Part shown: piece by piece, positions 11,669-20,830 of the stretch
Numbering within the stretch: the first letter of the stretch is position 1
Layout: each line of letters begins with the position of its first letter
Notes under the pieces: generated by a model
Seen by the model: the letters and a program-made list of their open reading frames with translations, nothing else
Databases searched by the model: none
Told to the model about the DNA's origin: nothing
Assembly (NCBI RefSeq): GCF_024323335.1
Contig: NC_066583.1
Coordinates: 369,027,452-369,091,451, forward strand
From: Lathyrus oleraceus
Lineage: Eukaryota > Streptophyta > Magnoliopsida > Fabales > Fabaceae
Direction: 5' to 3'
DNA length: 64,000 nt
Position numbers and translations under genes: made by a program

Positions 11669-11673
11669 CCTCT
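11669..11673. other. E1 right-hand target site duplication (candidate)
   Basis: CCTCT is the 5 bp directly after the E1 LTR. The left copy is outside the window, so this is only the expected position. Confidence 0.45.
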
Positions 11674-12731
11674 TCCATGGTATTGTGTGGAAACTTGGCC
11701 TTCTTTCCTTCCTTTGGAAGATGTTTTGGTTCAAGGATCCATGCTTGTGGTAAGTGGGTTGAGTGTTCTCCAAAGAATGTCTTGAAATCAAAAAAGCAAA
11801 ACAAAACTAACGATTGACTTACTAACCATTAACTTTTACTTTCAAGCTTTTTACTTTTAATGCAATTTACTTTTAGCACTATTATCATTTGTCATTGTAC
11901 ATATCATTCTAGTTTTTTTATGTTTATGCAATTTTTACTTTGTCCACTTGGACCATATTGTGTGTTATACTTTGTTACTTTGTTTATTTGATTGGTCTTT
12001 GACCATCAATGCACATAATAATAACAAAAACCCTAAAAGACAATTTGAGTGGACTGTTGTTTTGATCTCCCCAATTGGACTTAGAAATTAGCTAACATTC
12101 CTTTACTAATGGACTTGGCCAATGCCAATTTGTTGAAAGACCAAGAACTTGCAAGTTTGAATTCATCTGACACATCATTCAAGATCTCTCCAGATTCATC
12201 TGCTACATAGGCTATTTTGAAGAAGATCATGAAGTGGATAAGCTTGGATGAGGCCATCTTTATTTGATGCCTTTGCTCTTCAAGATTGATATAATTGTGC
12301 ATTTGTGTGTTGCTTGATTCTAAAAAGTCCAAGGGAATTTTAGGTTTCTATTGACATACTTGTCTATTGGATTGCTCCCATTTGGTAAGATCTTTTCAAC
12401 TTTAAACTTTTAAATTTCTTGTATCTAGGGTAGTCTCTTTTATCTTCTCCCCATTTATTTAATTTCAAAATCTCTCCCTCTATGTTTTAAAACTTCTTTG
12501 TGTGCTAGGAGTACCTAGGACACTTTGGGTGCTAACACCTTCCCTCTGTGTAACCAACCCCCTTACCTGTGATCTCTGATTTTTATTAGTTTTTATTTGA
12601 AAACTTCTTACTATTTGGGTTTTGTTCGCATTTTTCCCTATTCCCTTGGAAACAATAAAATCGCGGTGGCGACTCTTGTTAATTGATCTTTAGCTTGTCA
12701 ATAGCTTAATGATCATGAATTTCCCGCTACA
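11674..12731 (+). repeat. E5 5' LTR, 3' portion
   Basis: AT-rich LTR remnant, left part cut by E1. It holds the conserved double hairpin (12505-12551), a PBS-like TGGCGACTCTTGTT (12667-12680) and a probable end GCTACA at 12731. The exact end is uncertain because the other LTR is not in the window. Confidence 0.65.
12505..12551 (+). other. E5 LTR double hairpin
   Basis: CTAGG/CCTAG around AGTA (12505-12518), then ACAC (12520-12523) and GTGT (12548-12551) enclosing GGG TGCTAACACCTT CCC. It matches the layout in the other four elements. Confidence 0.6.
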
Positions 12732-12740
12732 AAAATTAAG

Positions 12741-12758
12741 TGGCGACTCTGTTGGGGA
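12741..12758 (+). other. E5 primer-binding site
   Basis: TGGCGACTCTGTTGGGGA differs from the other PBSs only by GTT for GCT. It is complementary to a tRNA 3' end with CCA; Ogre elements are known to use tRNA-Arg. Confidence 0.75.
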
Positions 12759-13239
12759 GTAGTCTCTAGTGGGTTTAGCCTACTTTTTATATGAATATAT
12801 TTATATATATGTGATGTTTATATATATGTATATGTGATATAATCTGCTTGTTGTGCTTGGTGATCTTTGAGTGGTGAGATAAGTTCTAACCCGAACTTGA
12901 GTGCAATTAAGATAGGAGGATGGTATAGTCATGTTCGACTTGTGTGGAGTAGTCCTTAACAAGTTGGCTTGAGATCCATCTGCTCAGTGGAAACTCCTTT
13001 GGATTTGGAAATGTCACACAAGTATTTGTGGTTAGGCATGACTATTTCTAATTGGGTCTGAGAAGTTGAGGACTTTAGAACACCTAACCCATCTTGGCCT
13101 ATTTAGGGCGTAGTGCGGAAACAATTCAGGTGTAGACTTGATAACAGTTGTTACGCGATACTACACTCAAACGAGTTTCTCTTTAGAATATTATGGGTCG
13201 ATGACCCAGTCATCTTAACCTGTAATTTCCGATAGATGG
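12759..13239 (+). other. E5 leader, left part
   Basis: Noncoding leader between the PBS and the E2 insertion. Short stretches (CGATACTACACTC near 13156) also occur in the E2 leader near 15682. No gene. The last 5 bp, GATGG, are E2's left target duplication. Confidence 0.6.
13235..13239. other. E2 left target site duplication GATGG
   Basis: GATGG directly precedes TGTCATAC and is repeated directly after the right LTR end at 28733-28737. Confidence 0.95.
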
Positions 13240-13382
13240 TGTCATACCCCAAAATTTGCCCATTGATATTATAAGGCATCTTTCAAGACACTCTGACTTA
13301 TTCTGCAAGGCACTGATCTTAAAGGAACAAAGGTCCAGCTCACAACAGGCCCAATCCAAGAAAAGGCCCAAACTAGCTTGCT

Positions 13383-13506
13383 CGCTAGGCGAACAGTTCC
13401 TTCGCCTAGCGAACCCCTCGTCATGACACTCGCCCCAGCGAAGCACCAGATCCAGTAAAAGCCCAAAATAGCTTGCTCGCTAGGCGAGCAACTCCTTCGC
13501 CTAGCG
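13383..13506 (+). promoter_or_regulatory. E2 LTR: two CGCTAGGCGA inverted repeats upstream of TATA
   Basis: CGCTAGGCGAA (13383-13393) pairs with TTCGCCTAGCG (13401-13411) across 7 nt. CGCTAGGCGA (13478-13487) pairs with TCGCCTAGCG (13497-13506). They lie 65-190 bp before the TATA box, so they could bind a dimeric factor or form cruciforms. Function unknown. The copy in the 3' LTR is at about 26823-26946. Confidence 0.6.
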
Positions 13507-13569
13507 AAGCTTGCGAATGTCAGAATTTCTGGGCTTCATTCTGAGCCCATTAGGTCATAACAAGAGCAC

Positions 13570-13577
13570 TATAAATA
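13570..13577 (+). promoter_or_regulatory. E2 5' LTR TATA box
   Basis: CTATAAATAGCC is a canonical plant TATA box context, about 330 bp into the LTR. It is the likely start of element transcription; the 3' LTR copy is at 27011-27018. Confidence 0.75.
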
Positions 13578-14898
13578 GCCAAGCCTTCAGTCACGAAAAG
13601 GGGAGGAAAAACGGAGACGGGAGAGCGGAAACGGAAAAAGGGGAGCCCTAGCAAGCAAACCCTGATACTCATTGGAGGCAAACCTTGGAGGAACTCGGCG
13701 GCACCAAGTTCTACTTCTGCCCAATTCAATCTGATTTGCTGATTCGAAGTCACAACTCAGCCGCTAACAGGTTTACATTGCTATCATTGTTTTATATTCT
13801 TAATTTGCATATGACTTTATGATTAGATTTATGAAATACCTTAAGCTTGGCATGTGAACTTTAGTCTATACCATGCATACCTTAAATGATTAATCGTATA
13901 ATTGCAGTAATAAGATCCATAAGGCATAAAATTGGTTGAGATTGTACTGATATCATATTCAAAAACCAGCAGCGCTCGCTAGCACATCGCTAAGCGAGCC
14001 AGTAGCGAGTACTCGCTAGGCCTTCGCTAGGCGAAGCAGGGGCGAACGGGACAGTGGCTGCTTCATTTTTGCTGTTCTATCTTATGTTTGTCTAATCATG
14101 AGTTATCATGATTCTGCATCATGTGGTCTGAGTTCATGATTGTAGTGTTTATTTTATGGTGCAACTTTCAATTATATTTTATCTCGATGCTCTAATCCGT
14201 GTGTTGAATTGTGTAAAGGTTTACATGTTTCCAAGGAAATGGCCGGCTAGGCATTCCACCTTATGGGTGGGATACCCTTATGGAGATTCAATCTGAATTA
14301 TTCAATTGGTTTTAATGTATTAATTTTATGGCAAAGATCCACCCTAATGGCTTAATTGTTCTTAATGTATTGGTTGTAATATGAATCTAATTACCTACTT
14401 GATGACGGCTACCTAATCAATTGTAAAACTTTAAAATATGGCCTTTAAATATGTGATCTTGGACCTCTCTTTATTGCCTTACGATGTTACGGTATTACGG
14501 TCATGTCCCGCGAATATGGGGATACCCTTAGCAAAGACCCTTCGATTAAATCATCATGTCCTTTTAAAATAAATCATAGTCCCTCGGATGTTGCCTTCGA
14601 ATATATGATTTTGTCCCTCGATGACCCTTCGGTGTAGCCTACGGTTAAATGATGATCGTCCCTTCGGATGCTAAGGTATCCTTACAACTGTTGCCTTCAA
14701 TGACCTATCGATGACCCTACAATGACCCTTTTACATCCAAAGGATAAAACTACTTACTTCTCAATAGTAAGGACAGTTTTACCCTCATAAGGATAGGAAA
14801 TGCCCATAACGACCTTAGGAAGGTATAACTCTCAATTACTGGATCATAACCTAAAACATTTTCCACCCCTCACACTTTGCAAGTCCTAGAAAATCACC

Positions 14899-15012
14899 AC
14901 TTGGTATACATTCATACTAGAATCATTACCAAGTTATATCTTTCTAAACTGTTTTTCAAAATCAAACGAGATAAATACTTTGTATACATTCATACGAGAA
15001 TCATTACAAAGT
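14899..15012 (+). other. E2 5' LTR duplicated hairpin with compensated stem
   Basis: Copy 1 pairs ACTTGGTA (14899-14906) with TACCAAGT (14927-14934). Copy 2 pairs ACTTTGTA (14977-14984) with TACAAAGT (15005-15012). Loops are the same except for one base. The single stem difference is changed on both arms. Confidence 0.7.
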
Positions 15013-15093
15013 TAAACTCTCTTTTCGAAACATTTTTAAACAATTCACCAACACTTTTCAGACAAAAATATAAGTGATCCAGCAATTAAGAGC

Positions 15094-15141
15094 CCATGGA
15101 TAACCATGGATACAAAGGGTGCTAATACCTTCCCTTTGTAT
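15094..15141 (+). other. E2 5' LTR double hairpin
   Basis: CCATGG/CCATGG around ATAA (15094-15109), then ATACAAAGGG (15110-15119) paired perfectly with CCCTTTGTAT (15132-15141) around TGCTAATACCTT. The 3' LTR has the same structure near 28535-28582. Confidence 0.7.
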
Positions 15142-15295
15142 AATGTACCTCCCGAACCCAAAATCTATTGAGGTCTTTCCTGTTCTTTTCCACCTTTCCT
15201 TATTGGATAAAAGAAAAGTCGGTGGCGACTCTTGCTGTCCGCGACATTGCGATAAAAAGCAAAATACCCCAAGTCAGTTCACCGTATGACAGAAC

Positions 15296-15313
15296 TGGCG
15301 ACTCTGCTGGGGA
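15296..15313 (+). other. E2 primer-binding site
   Basis: TGGCGACTCTGCTGGGGA starts 4 nt after the LTR end. Its complement ends in CCA as a tRNA does. Ogre elements are known to prime from tRNA-Arg. Confidence 0.85.
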
Positions 15314-16027
15314 CACTTTAAAAGAGAGGTTACCTTAAAAAAACAAGATCACTTATTTAAAATTGTCTGATTTACTTTTAAGGGATTGCTTGGGTATTTT
15401 TGAGTGAAAGATCCTACACCCGGATCTAGTGTACCTTAGGTAAGTAGCAATAGATCATCGCGACTATCCGGCGTATACTGGAATGGTTAAAATGATGGCT
15501 ACGGTTAATGTGACACTTTGGATGTCCTGATGTTCCTCATGTTCACTTGAGGAAAAATTTGGCTTCCGCGTGGTGTCATTAAAGCATTAACCAGACCTTT
15601 AGAACCCTAATTGACTCATCTTGGCCATTAGAAAGTAGTGAGATAACTGACTTCGGTTCCGACTGGGGTTGGTTGAGACTCGATACTACACTCTTTGAGA
15701 TTGGACTTTAGGGAAGCTTCGGTCAACCACTTGGTGTTGCACTGAAGTGGACTTGAAGGAAGGTCAATGATTGGAGATCCTTTTAGAACCCGGTTACTAT
15801 TCTAGGACAGGTTGAACCAACCAAACTTCAGTGGGGAGGGTACTTACCTATGGAACTCATGCAAGCCTTAAAACATAGGAATGATGGTTGTGTGACTTGT
15901 TTGTGCTTGTTATTTATTTAACCTCATAACATCATAACATCATAACATCATAACATCATGACATCATAACATTGTACTAACCATTTCAAGGACTTAGGGA
16001 TTTAACTTTGCTCTGTTTTGTAAAGCT
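15314..16027 (+). other. E2 leader
   Basis: About 0.7 kb without a gene. It contains an 8-bp microsatellite of CATAACAT (about six units, 15923-15972) shortly before ORF1. Confidence 0.6.
15923..15972 (+). repeat. (CATAACAT)n microsatellite
   Basis: About six 8-bp units with one G variant (CATGACAT). A looser GCATAACATAACACTGCATAAC string recurs between ORF1 and gag near 17500. Confidence 0.75.
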
Positions 16028-17356
16028 ATGGCTCCCAGGAAGACTATCCGGATTAATCTTGTGGCAATCTCTCCTCAACTCAAGGATTTAGTGTCAGAAC
16101 TTCCTGATCGGGCTCAGTTTATCCAGAGACATGGTTCTCTTCTCAATTTAGTTACCACTGGGTTCAAAGAAGATATGATGAGAGTTTTATTCCAGTTCTT
16201 CGACCCTAAACATCATTGCTTCACATTCCCAGATTATCAGTTGGTACCCACATTGGAAGAATTCTCCAGACTGCTTGGGATACCTATCCTTGATCAACTA
16301 CCGTTCAGTGGTTTAGAAAAGGTTCCGAAGTCTGAAGAAGTTGTCGCAGCTTTACACATGACGAAGTCCGACATTGAAGCTAACTGGGTAACAAGGAGTG
16401 GAGTTAAGGGTTTACTTGCCAAATTCCTGACAAATAAGGCCCGAGAATTCTTAAAAGTTATGAATGTCCGTGCTTTCGAAGACATCCTGGCATTCCTAAT
16501 CTATGGCTTGGTGTTATTCCCTAATCCAGACCAACTCATAGACATGAATGCTATTAAGATATTTCTCACTCATAACCCTGTACCTACCTTGCTGGGAGAC
16601 ATTTTGCATTCCCTCCACACTCGTACCATGAAGAAGCAAGGGACTCTCATGTGCTGCATACCTTTGTTGTCTAGGTGGTTTATTTCGCACCTTCCTCAAT
16701 CAGTCTTGAAGAACGAGCAGAATTTGAAATGGTCTCAAAGGATAATGTCGCTCTCCCACCCAGACATCTGTTGGTGTCCTCAGTTCAAGGAAAATGTTAC
16801 CATCATTGACCGTTGTGGCGAGTTCCCTAATGTACCACTCCTAGGAATAAGAGGAGGTATTACTTATAATCCTGCTTTAGCTCTGCGACAGTTTGGTTGT
16901 GCTCGAAGAGATGGTCCACATGAAATGATCATCGAAGGCATCATGTTCGACTATGACAACGATTCCCAAGGCCTCCGTCAAAGATTTGTACGAGCTTGGG
17001 GCATGGTGAAGAGAGGTACGTTAGGACAGAAAAATTCTATTCCTATGGAACCTTATCTCAGATGGGTACGCACCAGAGCTCGTGAACTTGTCATGCCATA
17101 TCTTGCAATCGGACCTCAGATTTTCGAACCTGAAGCTGAAGGAGGTGCTCCTCAGATCATTCCTTATCCAGATATGCCTACCAATGTTGAGGAACTAAAG
17201 AGATCCTGGATCCAGTTGAGAGAAGAAAGGGATACTTTCGAGACTCAGTTCGTCGCAGAAAGGAAGAAAGTGTTAGAACTTACCAGTCAGCTTAATGAGG
17301 AACGAAGACTCAATGCGTATCTTCGCCCAAAAAGAAGTCGCCCCTGGGAGACTTGA
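16028..17356 (+). CDS. E2 ORF1 protein, plant-mobile-domain-like
   Basis: A 442-residue protein precedes gag. The extra ORF upstream of gag is a known mark of Ogre elements; its function is not established. Residues about 40-290 resemble the plant mobile domain, with conserved LVPTLEEFSRLLGIP and PFSGLE blocks. A charged, probably coiled-coil stretch is at about 395-435. E5's ORF1 (29097) is a homologue sharing the same blocks. The frame is fully open and starts with an ATG 23 bp after a TTTGCTCTG stretch; no upstream in-frame ATG looks better. No zinc finger or catalytic motif was seen. Confidence 0.85.
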   Translation: MAPRKTIRINLVAISPQLKDLVSELPDRAQFIQRHGSLLNLVTTGFKEDMMRVLFQFFDPKHHCFTFPDYQLVPTLEEFSRLLGIPILDQLPFSGLEKVPKSEEVVAALHMTKSDIEANWVTRSGVKGLLAKFLTNKAREFLKVMNVRAFEDILAFLIYGLVLFPNPDQLIDMNAIKIFLTHNPVPTLLGDILHSLHTRTMKKQGTLMCCIPLLSRWFISHLPQSVLKNEQNLKWSQRIMSLSHPDICWCPQFKENVTIIDRCGEFPNVPLLGIRGGITYNPALALRQFGCARRDGPHEMIIEGIMFDYDNDSQGLRQRFVRAWGMVKRGTLGQKNSIPMEPYLRWVRTRARELVMPYLAIGPQIFEPEAEGGAPQIIPYPDMPTNVEELKRSWIQLREERDTFETQFVAERKKVLELTSQLNEERRLNAYLRPKRSRPWET

Positions 17357-17567
17357 GCTTTCATTGTATTTTTATTATTATTCCTTTTGTAATAAACATT
17401 GATCAAAGAAATCAGCAATAAACATGCCTCTCTTGTTGGTGATTTACGCAAAGTTAAATTCCAAAAGTCCTTGAAAACATTTCATACATTGCATAGCATA
17501 ACATAACACTGCATAACAGGTATTCTACAAGTTCAATGTTCTCACGGTCTTCATTACAAACAGAAAA
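17357..17567 (+). other. E2 ORF1-gag spacer
   Basis: 211 bp, AT-rich, with AATAAACA at 17389 and GCATAACATAAC repeats. No gene. Gag translation must start internally or from another RNA; the sequence does not show how. Confidence 0.5.
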
Positions 17568-18836
17568 ATGGATCTCGAACAAACTGTCAAAGATCTCCAG
17601 ACTCAGAATGCTCAATTCAAGGAGATGATGCTAAGCTTATCCAAGGGGCAGGAGGAACTGAAGGCTCTTTTGCTCGAAAAGAAGAAAGACAAGAAAGCTG
17701 TGAGTTTCATTAACCCGGGAAGAAGGCGTAAAGGACAGGCCACAGGAGTCAAGTTTGGAATCCCGAATGGTCCAGAAGAGGGGGCGGAGAATGATTCAGA
17801 GGAAGAGAATGCTGATTTCTCCAACCCTGAGGATGACGATGAAGATTATGAAAATGAACAGTACTCTCCAGGAGATGATAAGTACAAGTTGCTGGAAGAA
17901 CGTATGCTAGCTATGGAGGGTCAGAAGGCGCCCGGTCTGGATTTCGAAAGTTTGGGTCTGGTCTCCGATGTGACCATTCCTCGCAAATTCAAAATCCCCA
18001 CTTTCACTAAGTACGATGGTGCGTCTTGTCCTCAGATGCATCTGAGAGCTTATGTGAGAAAGATTCAGCCGCATACCACTGACAGGAAGCTATGGATCCA
18101 TTTCTTCCAAGAGAGCCTGTCTGGCACACAGTTGGAATGGTATTATCATCTCGAGAGCTCTGACATCCGCACCTGGACTGATTTAGCAACAACTTTCTAT
18201 AAACAGTACCAGTATAACTCTGAACTAGCACCTACCCAGCTACAGTTGCAGAATATGACTATGGGATCTAAAGAAAGCTTTAAAGAATATGCTCAAAAGT
18301 GGAGAGATTTGGCTGGCAGAGTCAAACCCCCTATGACTGACAGAGAATTGGTGGACATGTTCATGGGCACACTGACCGGCCCATTCTACAGCCATCTACT
18401 GGGAAGTTCTTCATCAGGTTTCACTGAACTTATATTAACAGGTGAACGTGTTGAAAGCGGCATCCGAAGTGGAAAGATACAGGCGGCTACCTCTGCAAGC
18501 ACCAAAAGGTCCTATCAGGGGAGGAACGAATCAAATGCTGTGTACGGTCAAAAGGGTCGTAACAAGAAAAACCGTGACCACGACATTGGAGCAGTTACGA
18601 TTGCAGCACCACCATCTCAAAACTTCCAGCCCAAACAAGACAGGCCAAGAAGGCAGTTTACCAGGATCAATATGACCTTGGCACAGGCACTGCAGGGAAT
18701 GCTAAAGGCAAATTTGATCACCCTCAGAGATCCTCCTACAAATCCCAACACTACCTCTTCTCGTTATAATCCCAATGCCAGGTGTGCATATCACTCCGAT
18801 AGCCCCGGCATGATACAAACGATTGCTGGTCATTGA
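17568..18836 (+). CDS. E2 Gag, C-terminus shifted out of frame
   Basis: Structural protein that packages the element RNA. It starts with an amphipathic, probably coiled-coil N-terminus (residues 1-45). An acidic stretch follows (about 65-105), then the retrotransposon gag core at about 130-290 with conserved W, FF, SLSG and LEWYY. A basic region is at about 300-370. At the C-terminus a zinc-knuckle-like C-x2-H appears, but its last H and C lie in another frame, because one base seems missing near 18809; this frame stops at 18836. The break could be a real mutation or a sequence error. Confidence 0.85.
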   Translation: MDLEQTVKDLQTQNAQFKEMMLSLSKGQEELKALLLEKKKDKKAVSFINPGRRRKGQATGVKFGIPNGPEEGAENDSEEENADFSNPEDDDEDYENEQYSPGDDKYKLLEERMLAMEGQKAPGLDFESLGLVSDVTIPRKFKIPTFTKYDGASCPQMHLRAYVRKIQPHTTDRKLWIHFFQESLSGTQLEWYYHLESSDIRTWTDLATTFYKQYQYNSELAPTQLQLQNMTMGSKESFKEYAQKWRDLAGRVKPPMTDRELVDMFMGTLTGPFYSHLLGSSSSGFTELILTGERVESGIRSGKIQAATSASTKRSYQGRNESNAVYGQKGRNKKNRDHDIGAVTIAAPPSQNFQPKQDRPRRQFTRINMTLAQALQGMLKANLITLRDPPTNPNTTSSRYNPNARCAYHSDSPGMIQTIAGH

Positions 18837-19130
18837 AGAATAAGATTCAGGATATGATCGAAGCTGGAGAAATTGAGTTTGAGCCTCCGGAGACCCCTAA
18901 TGTCATCACTGCTCCTATGCCTAACCATGAAAAAACTGTTAATGCTATGGATGACGATTCTCACATTTCCAATGTGGCGGACTTAACATCTCCTCTCCCG
19001 ATCATAAAGAGGAATTTATTGCAAGCTGGTTTATTTCCAGGTTGTGCTGAAGATTGCAATCTCTGCATACTCCGGCCCGAGGACTGTTTGAAATTGAAGA
19101 ATGGTATTCAACGGCTGATGGACGATCGTA
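18811..19130 (+). pseudogene. E2 Gag-protease linker in the shifted frame
   Basis: The second half of the zinc-knuckle-like motif and the linker to protease are read in this frame (open to 19156). A compensating 1-nt gain near 19120-19127 returns the reading to the original Gag frame. The region holds paired cysteines (CAEDCNLC-like) that match a cysteine cluster in E4 (about 44533-44572). Confidence 0.7.
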
Positions 19131-20590
19131 CAGTTTCTCTTCGAAAGGATTCCTAAGGCGGAAAACCCTATTGAAGAAATATCTGTGATTGCTAGGTCCA
19201 AAGTTCTAGTGAAGATTACCGCTACTAGGGCGCCTGTGAAGATTACTGTTGAGCCCAGGGTAGCTCCCCTAATCATTACTGCACCTGGCCCGATCCCGTA
19301 TTCCTCAAGCAAAGCTATTCCGTGGAATTATGGCGGTGATGTTTACGTCCATGGCGTGAAGCAAGTGGATAATGCTGCTAATACTAGTGGCATTGTTGGG
19401 ACTAGTAAAATTACTCGAAGCGGAAGGATCTTCTCTCCAGAAATCTCACCTCCTGTCCTTGAAACTCGAGGAAAGGAACCAGTCAATCCTTCTCAGTCAG
19501 AGACACCGGTCGAAGTTACTCCCGAAGATGTTGCCAAACAGGAAATGGAAGAAGTGCTGAAAATCATTCGCAAGAGTGATTTTGATGTTGTAGAACAGTT
19601 GGGGCATACCCCGTCTAAGATCTCGATGTTATCCTTGCTGTTATCTTCTGAACCTCATGCCAATGCATTGATAAAATTCTTGAAGACCGCTCATGTACCT
19701 CAGGAGACATCTGTCGATCAGTTCGAACATTATGTTGCTCACTTGGCTGTTGACAATGGCCTGGGCTTTTCCGACGCTGATCTGACACCAGCAGGAAAGA
19801 ATCACAATAAAGCCCTGCATATCTCCATTGAGTGTAGGGGAATCACTTTGTCTCATGTGTTGATCGACAATGGCTCTTCCTTGAATGTGCTGCCGACAGC
19901 CGTGCTGGATAAGCTGGATTGTAAAAGCATGGAACTGAAACCTAGTGACATTATGGTACGTGCTTACGATGGTGCGAAGAGTGTTGTCCATGGCGAAGTA
20001 GTCCTGCCTATCAAGATAGGACCTCAAGTCTTCAACACTACCTTCCATGTAATGAACATTCGTCCTGCCTATTCCTGCTTACTGGGACGCCCTTGGATTC
20101 ATGGGGCAGGCGCTGTAGCCTCGTCTCTCCATCAAAAGTTGAGGTATCCCACAAAGGGCAAAATTGTCACCGTGTGTGGAGAAGAAGAGTACATTGTCAG
20201 TAGTGTGCATACCTTCAGATACGTCAAGATGGATGGTGAATTCATTGAGACTCCTTGTCAGTCATTTGAAGTAGTTCCTCCGACCAATCCTGTCCTTAAG
20301 CCAACTTCCTGTGTACCCAAGGTTATTCGTGCTCCTCCTGCTATGATTTCTCTGAAGGACGCTCAAGCCGTGGTTGAAGATGGTGGTCGTACTGGCTGGG
20401 GTCAATTAATCGACGTACCGTACAAGTCTGACAAATTTGGCCTGGGGTTCAGCTCTGACAAGAGTCAAATTAATGCTGTAGAAGACGCTGACAGCGATTG
20501 CGACCTGGATAGCTGGATTTTCCCAACAATTGGCGACGGACTCAATAATTGGAAGGCTGAAGACACTATCCCGATTTCCTTTAGTCAGGA
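19130..20590 (+). CDS. E2 retroviral-type aspartic protease region (3' part of gag-pro)
   Basis: The frame is open from about 19130, with the first ATG-like start at 19185, but it is normally translated as part of Gag-Pro. The protease active site is D-N-G-S-S near 19866, followed by hydrophobic strands and the LLGRPW block (near 20080) usual for these proteases. After the protease comes a roughly 120-residue tail with YVKMDGEFIETPC, conserved in E4, ending in an acidic DSDCDLDSWI block. The stop TAA at 20592-20594 overlaps the predicted splice donor. Confidence 0.85.
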
Positions 20591-20830
20591 GTAATGGTTA
20601 TTGTTTATTTTGGTGTTGCAAATTTTTGTTTACAATTGAACTTCTCCAAGCGTTGTGTCTATGCCCGGGGCACAATAGCTAATTTGTTAAGGATTTTGTC
20701 ATTTTCATAAGCATATTCATATTCAATAAATCAATGGACTTTTTGCATTCAAATATTGCGCTCTTTATCTTTCCTGTCATCTTCCGAAAAAGCTATGTTT
20801 TCTTACACACACTCACGTAACGAATTGCAG
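20591..20830 (+). other. E2 predicted intron between gag-pro and pol (240 bp)
   Basis: Donor GA|GTAATGG at 20591; acceptor TTGCAG|A ending at 20830. Splicing removes the gag-pro stop and joins phase 2 to the open pol frame. The other pol frames downstream hold stops. Splicing of such an intron is known in Ogre. E4 has the same phase and the same stop/donor overlap. Confidence 0.75.

Larger units (their letters stand above)
11669..13239 (+). mobile_element. E5: older Ogre-like element, left piece
   Basis: Between E1 and E2 lies the end of an LTR, a PBS and a leader of a separate element. E1 is inserted in its LTR and E2 in its leader. It resumes at 28733. Confidence 0.8.
13240..15291 (+). repeat. 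E2 5' LTR, 2052 bp
   Basis: Ends form an 8-bp inverted repeat TGTCATAC / GTATGACA. A TATA box is at 13570. Two inverted repeats of CGCTAGGCGA lie upstream of it, and CGCTAG motifs recur at 13975-14040. Duplicated hairpins lie at 14899-15012 and the double hairpin at 15094-15141. A PBS-like TGGCGACTCTTGCTG occurs at 15223-15237. Confidence 0.95.

Noticed and set aside
11479..11817. 112-residue ORF spanning the E1 LTR end
   Set aside because: It crosses the LTR/flank border and the hairpin block; no protein similarity.
18800..18836. Programmed -1 frameshift between Gag and protease in E2
   Set aside because: The shift splits a zinc-knuckle-like motif that is in one frame in E4, and there is no classical slippery site; a 1-nt loss is simpler. 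Kept as an open point in the findings.
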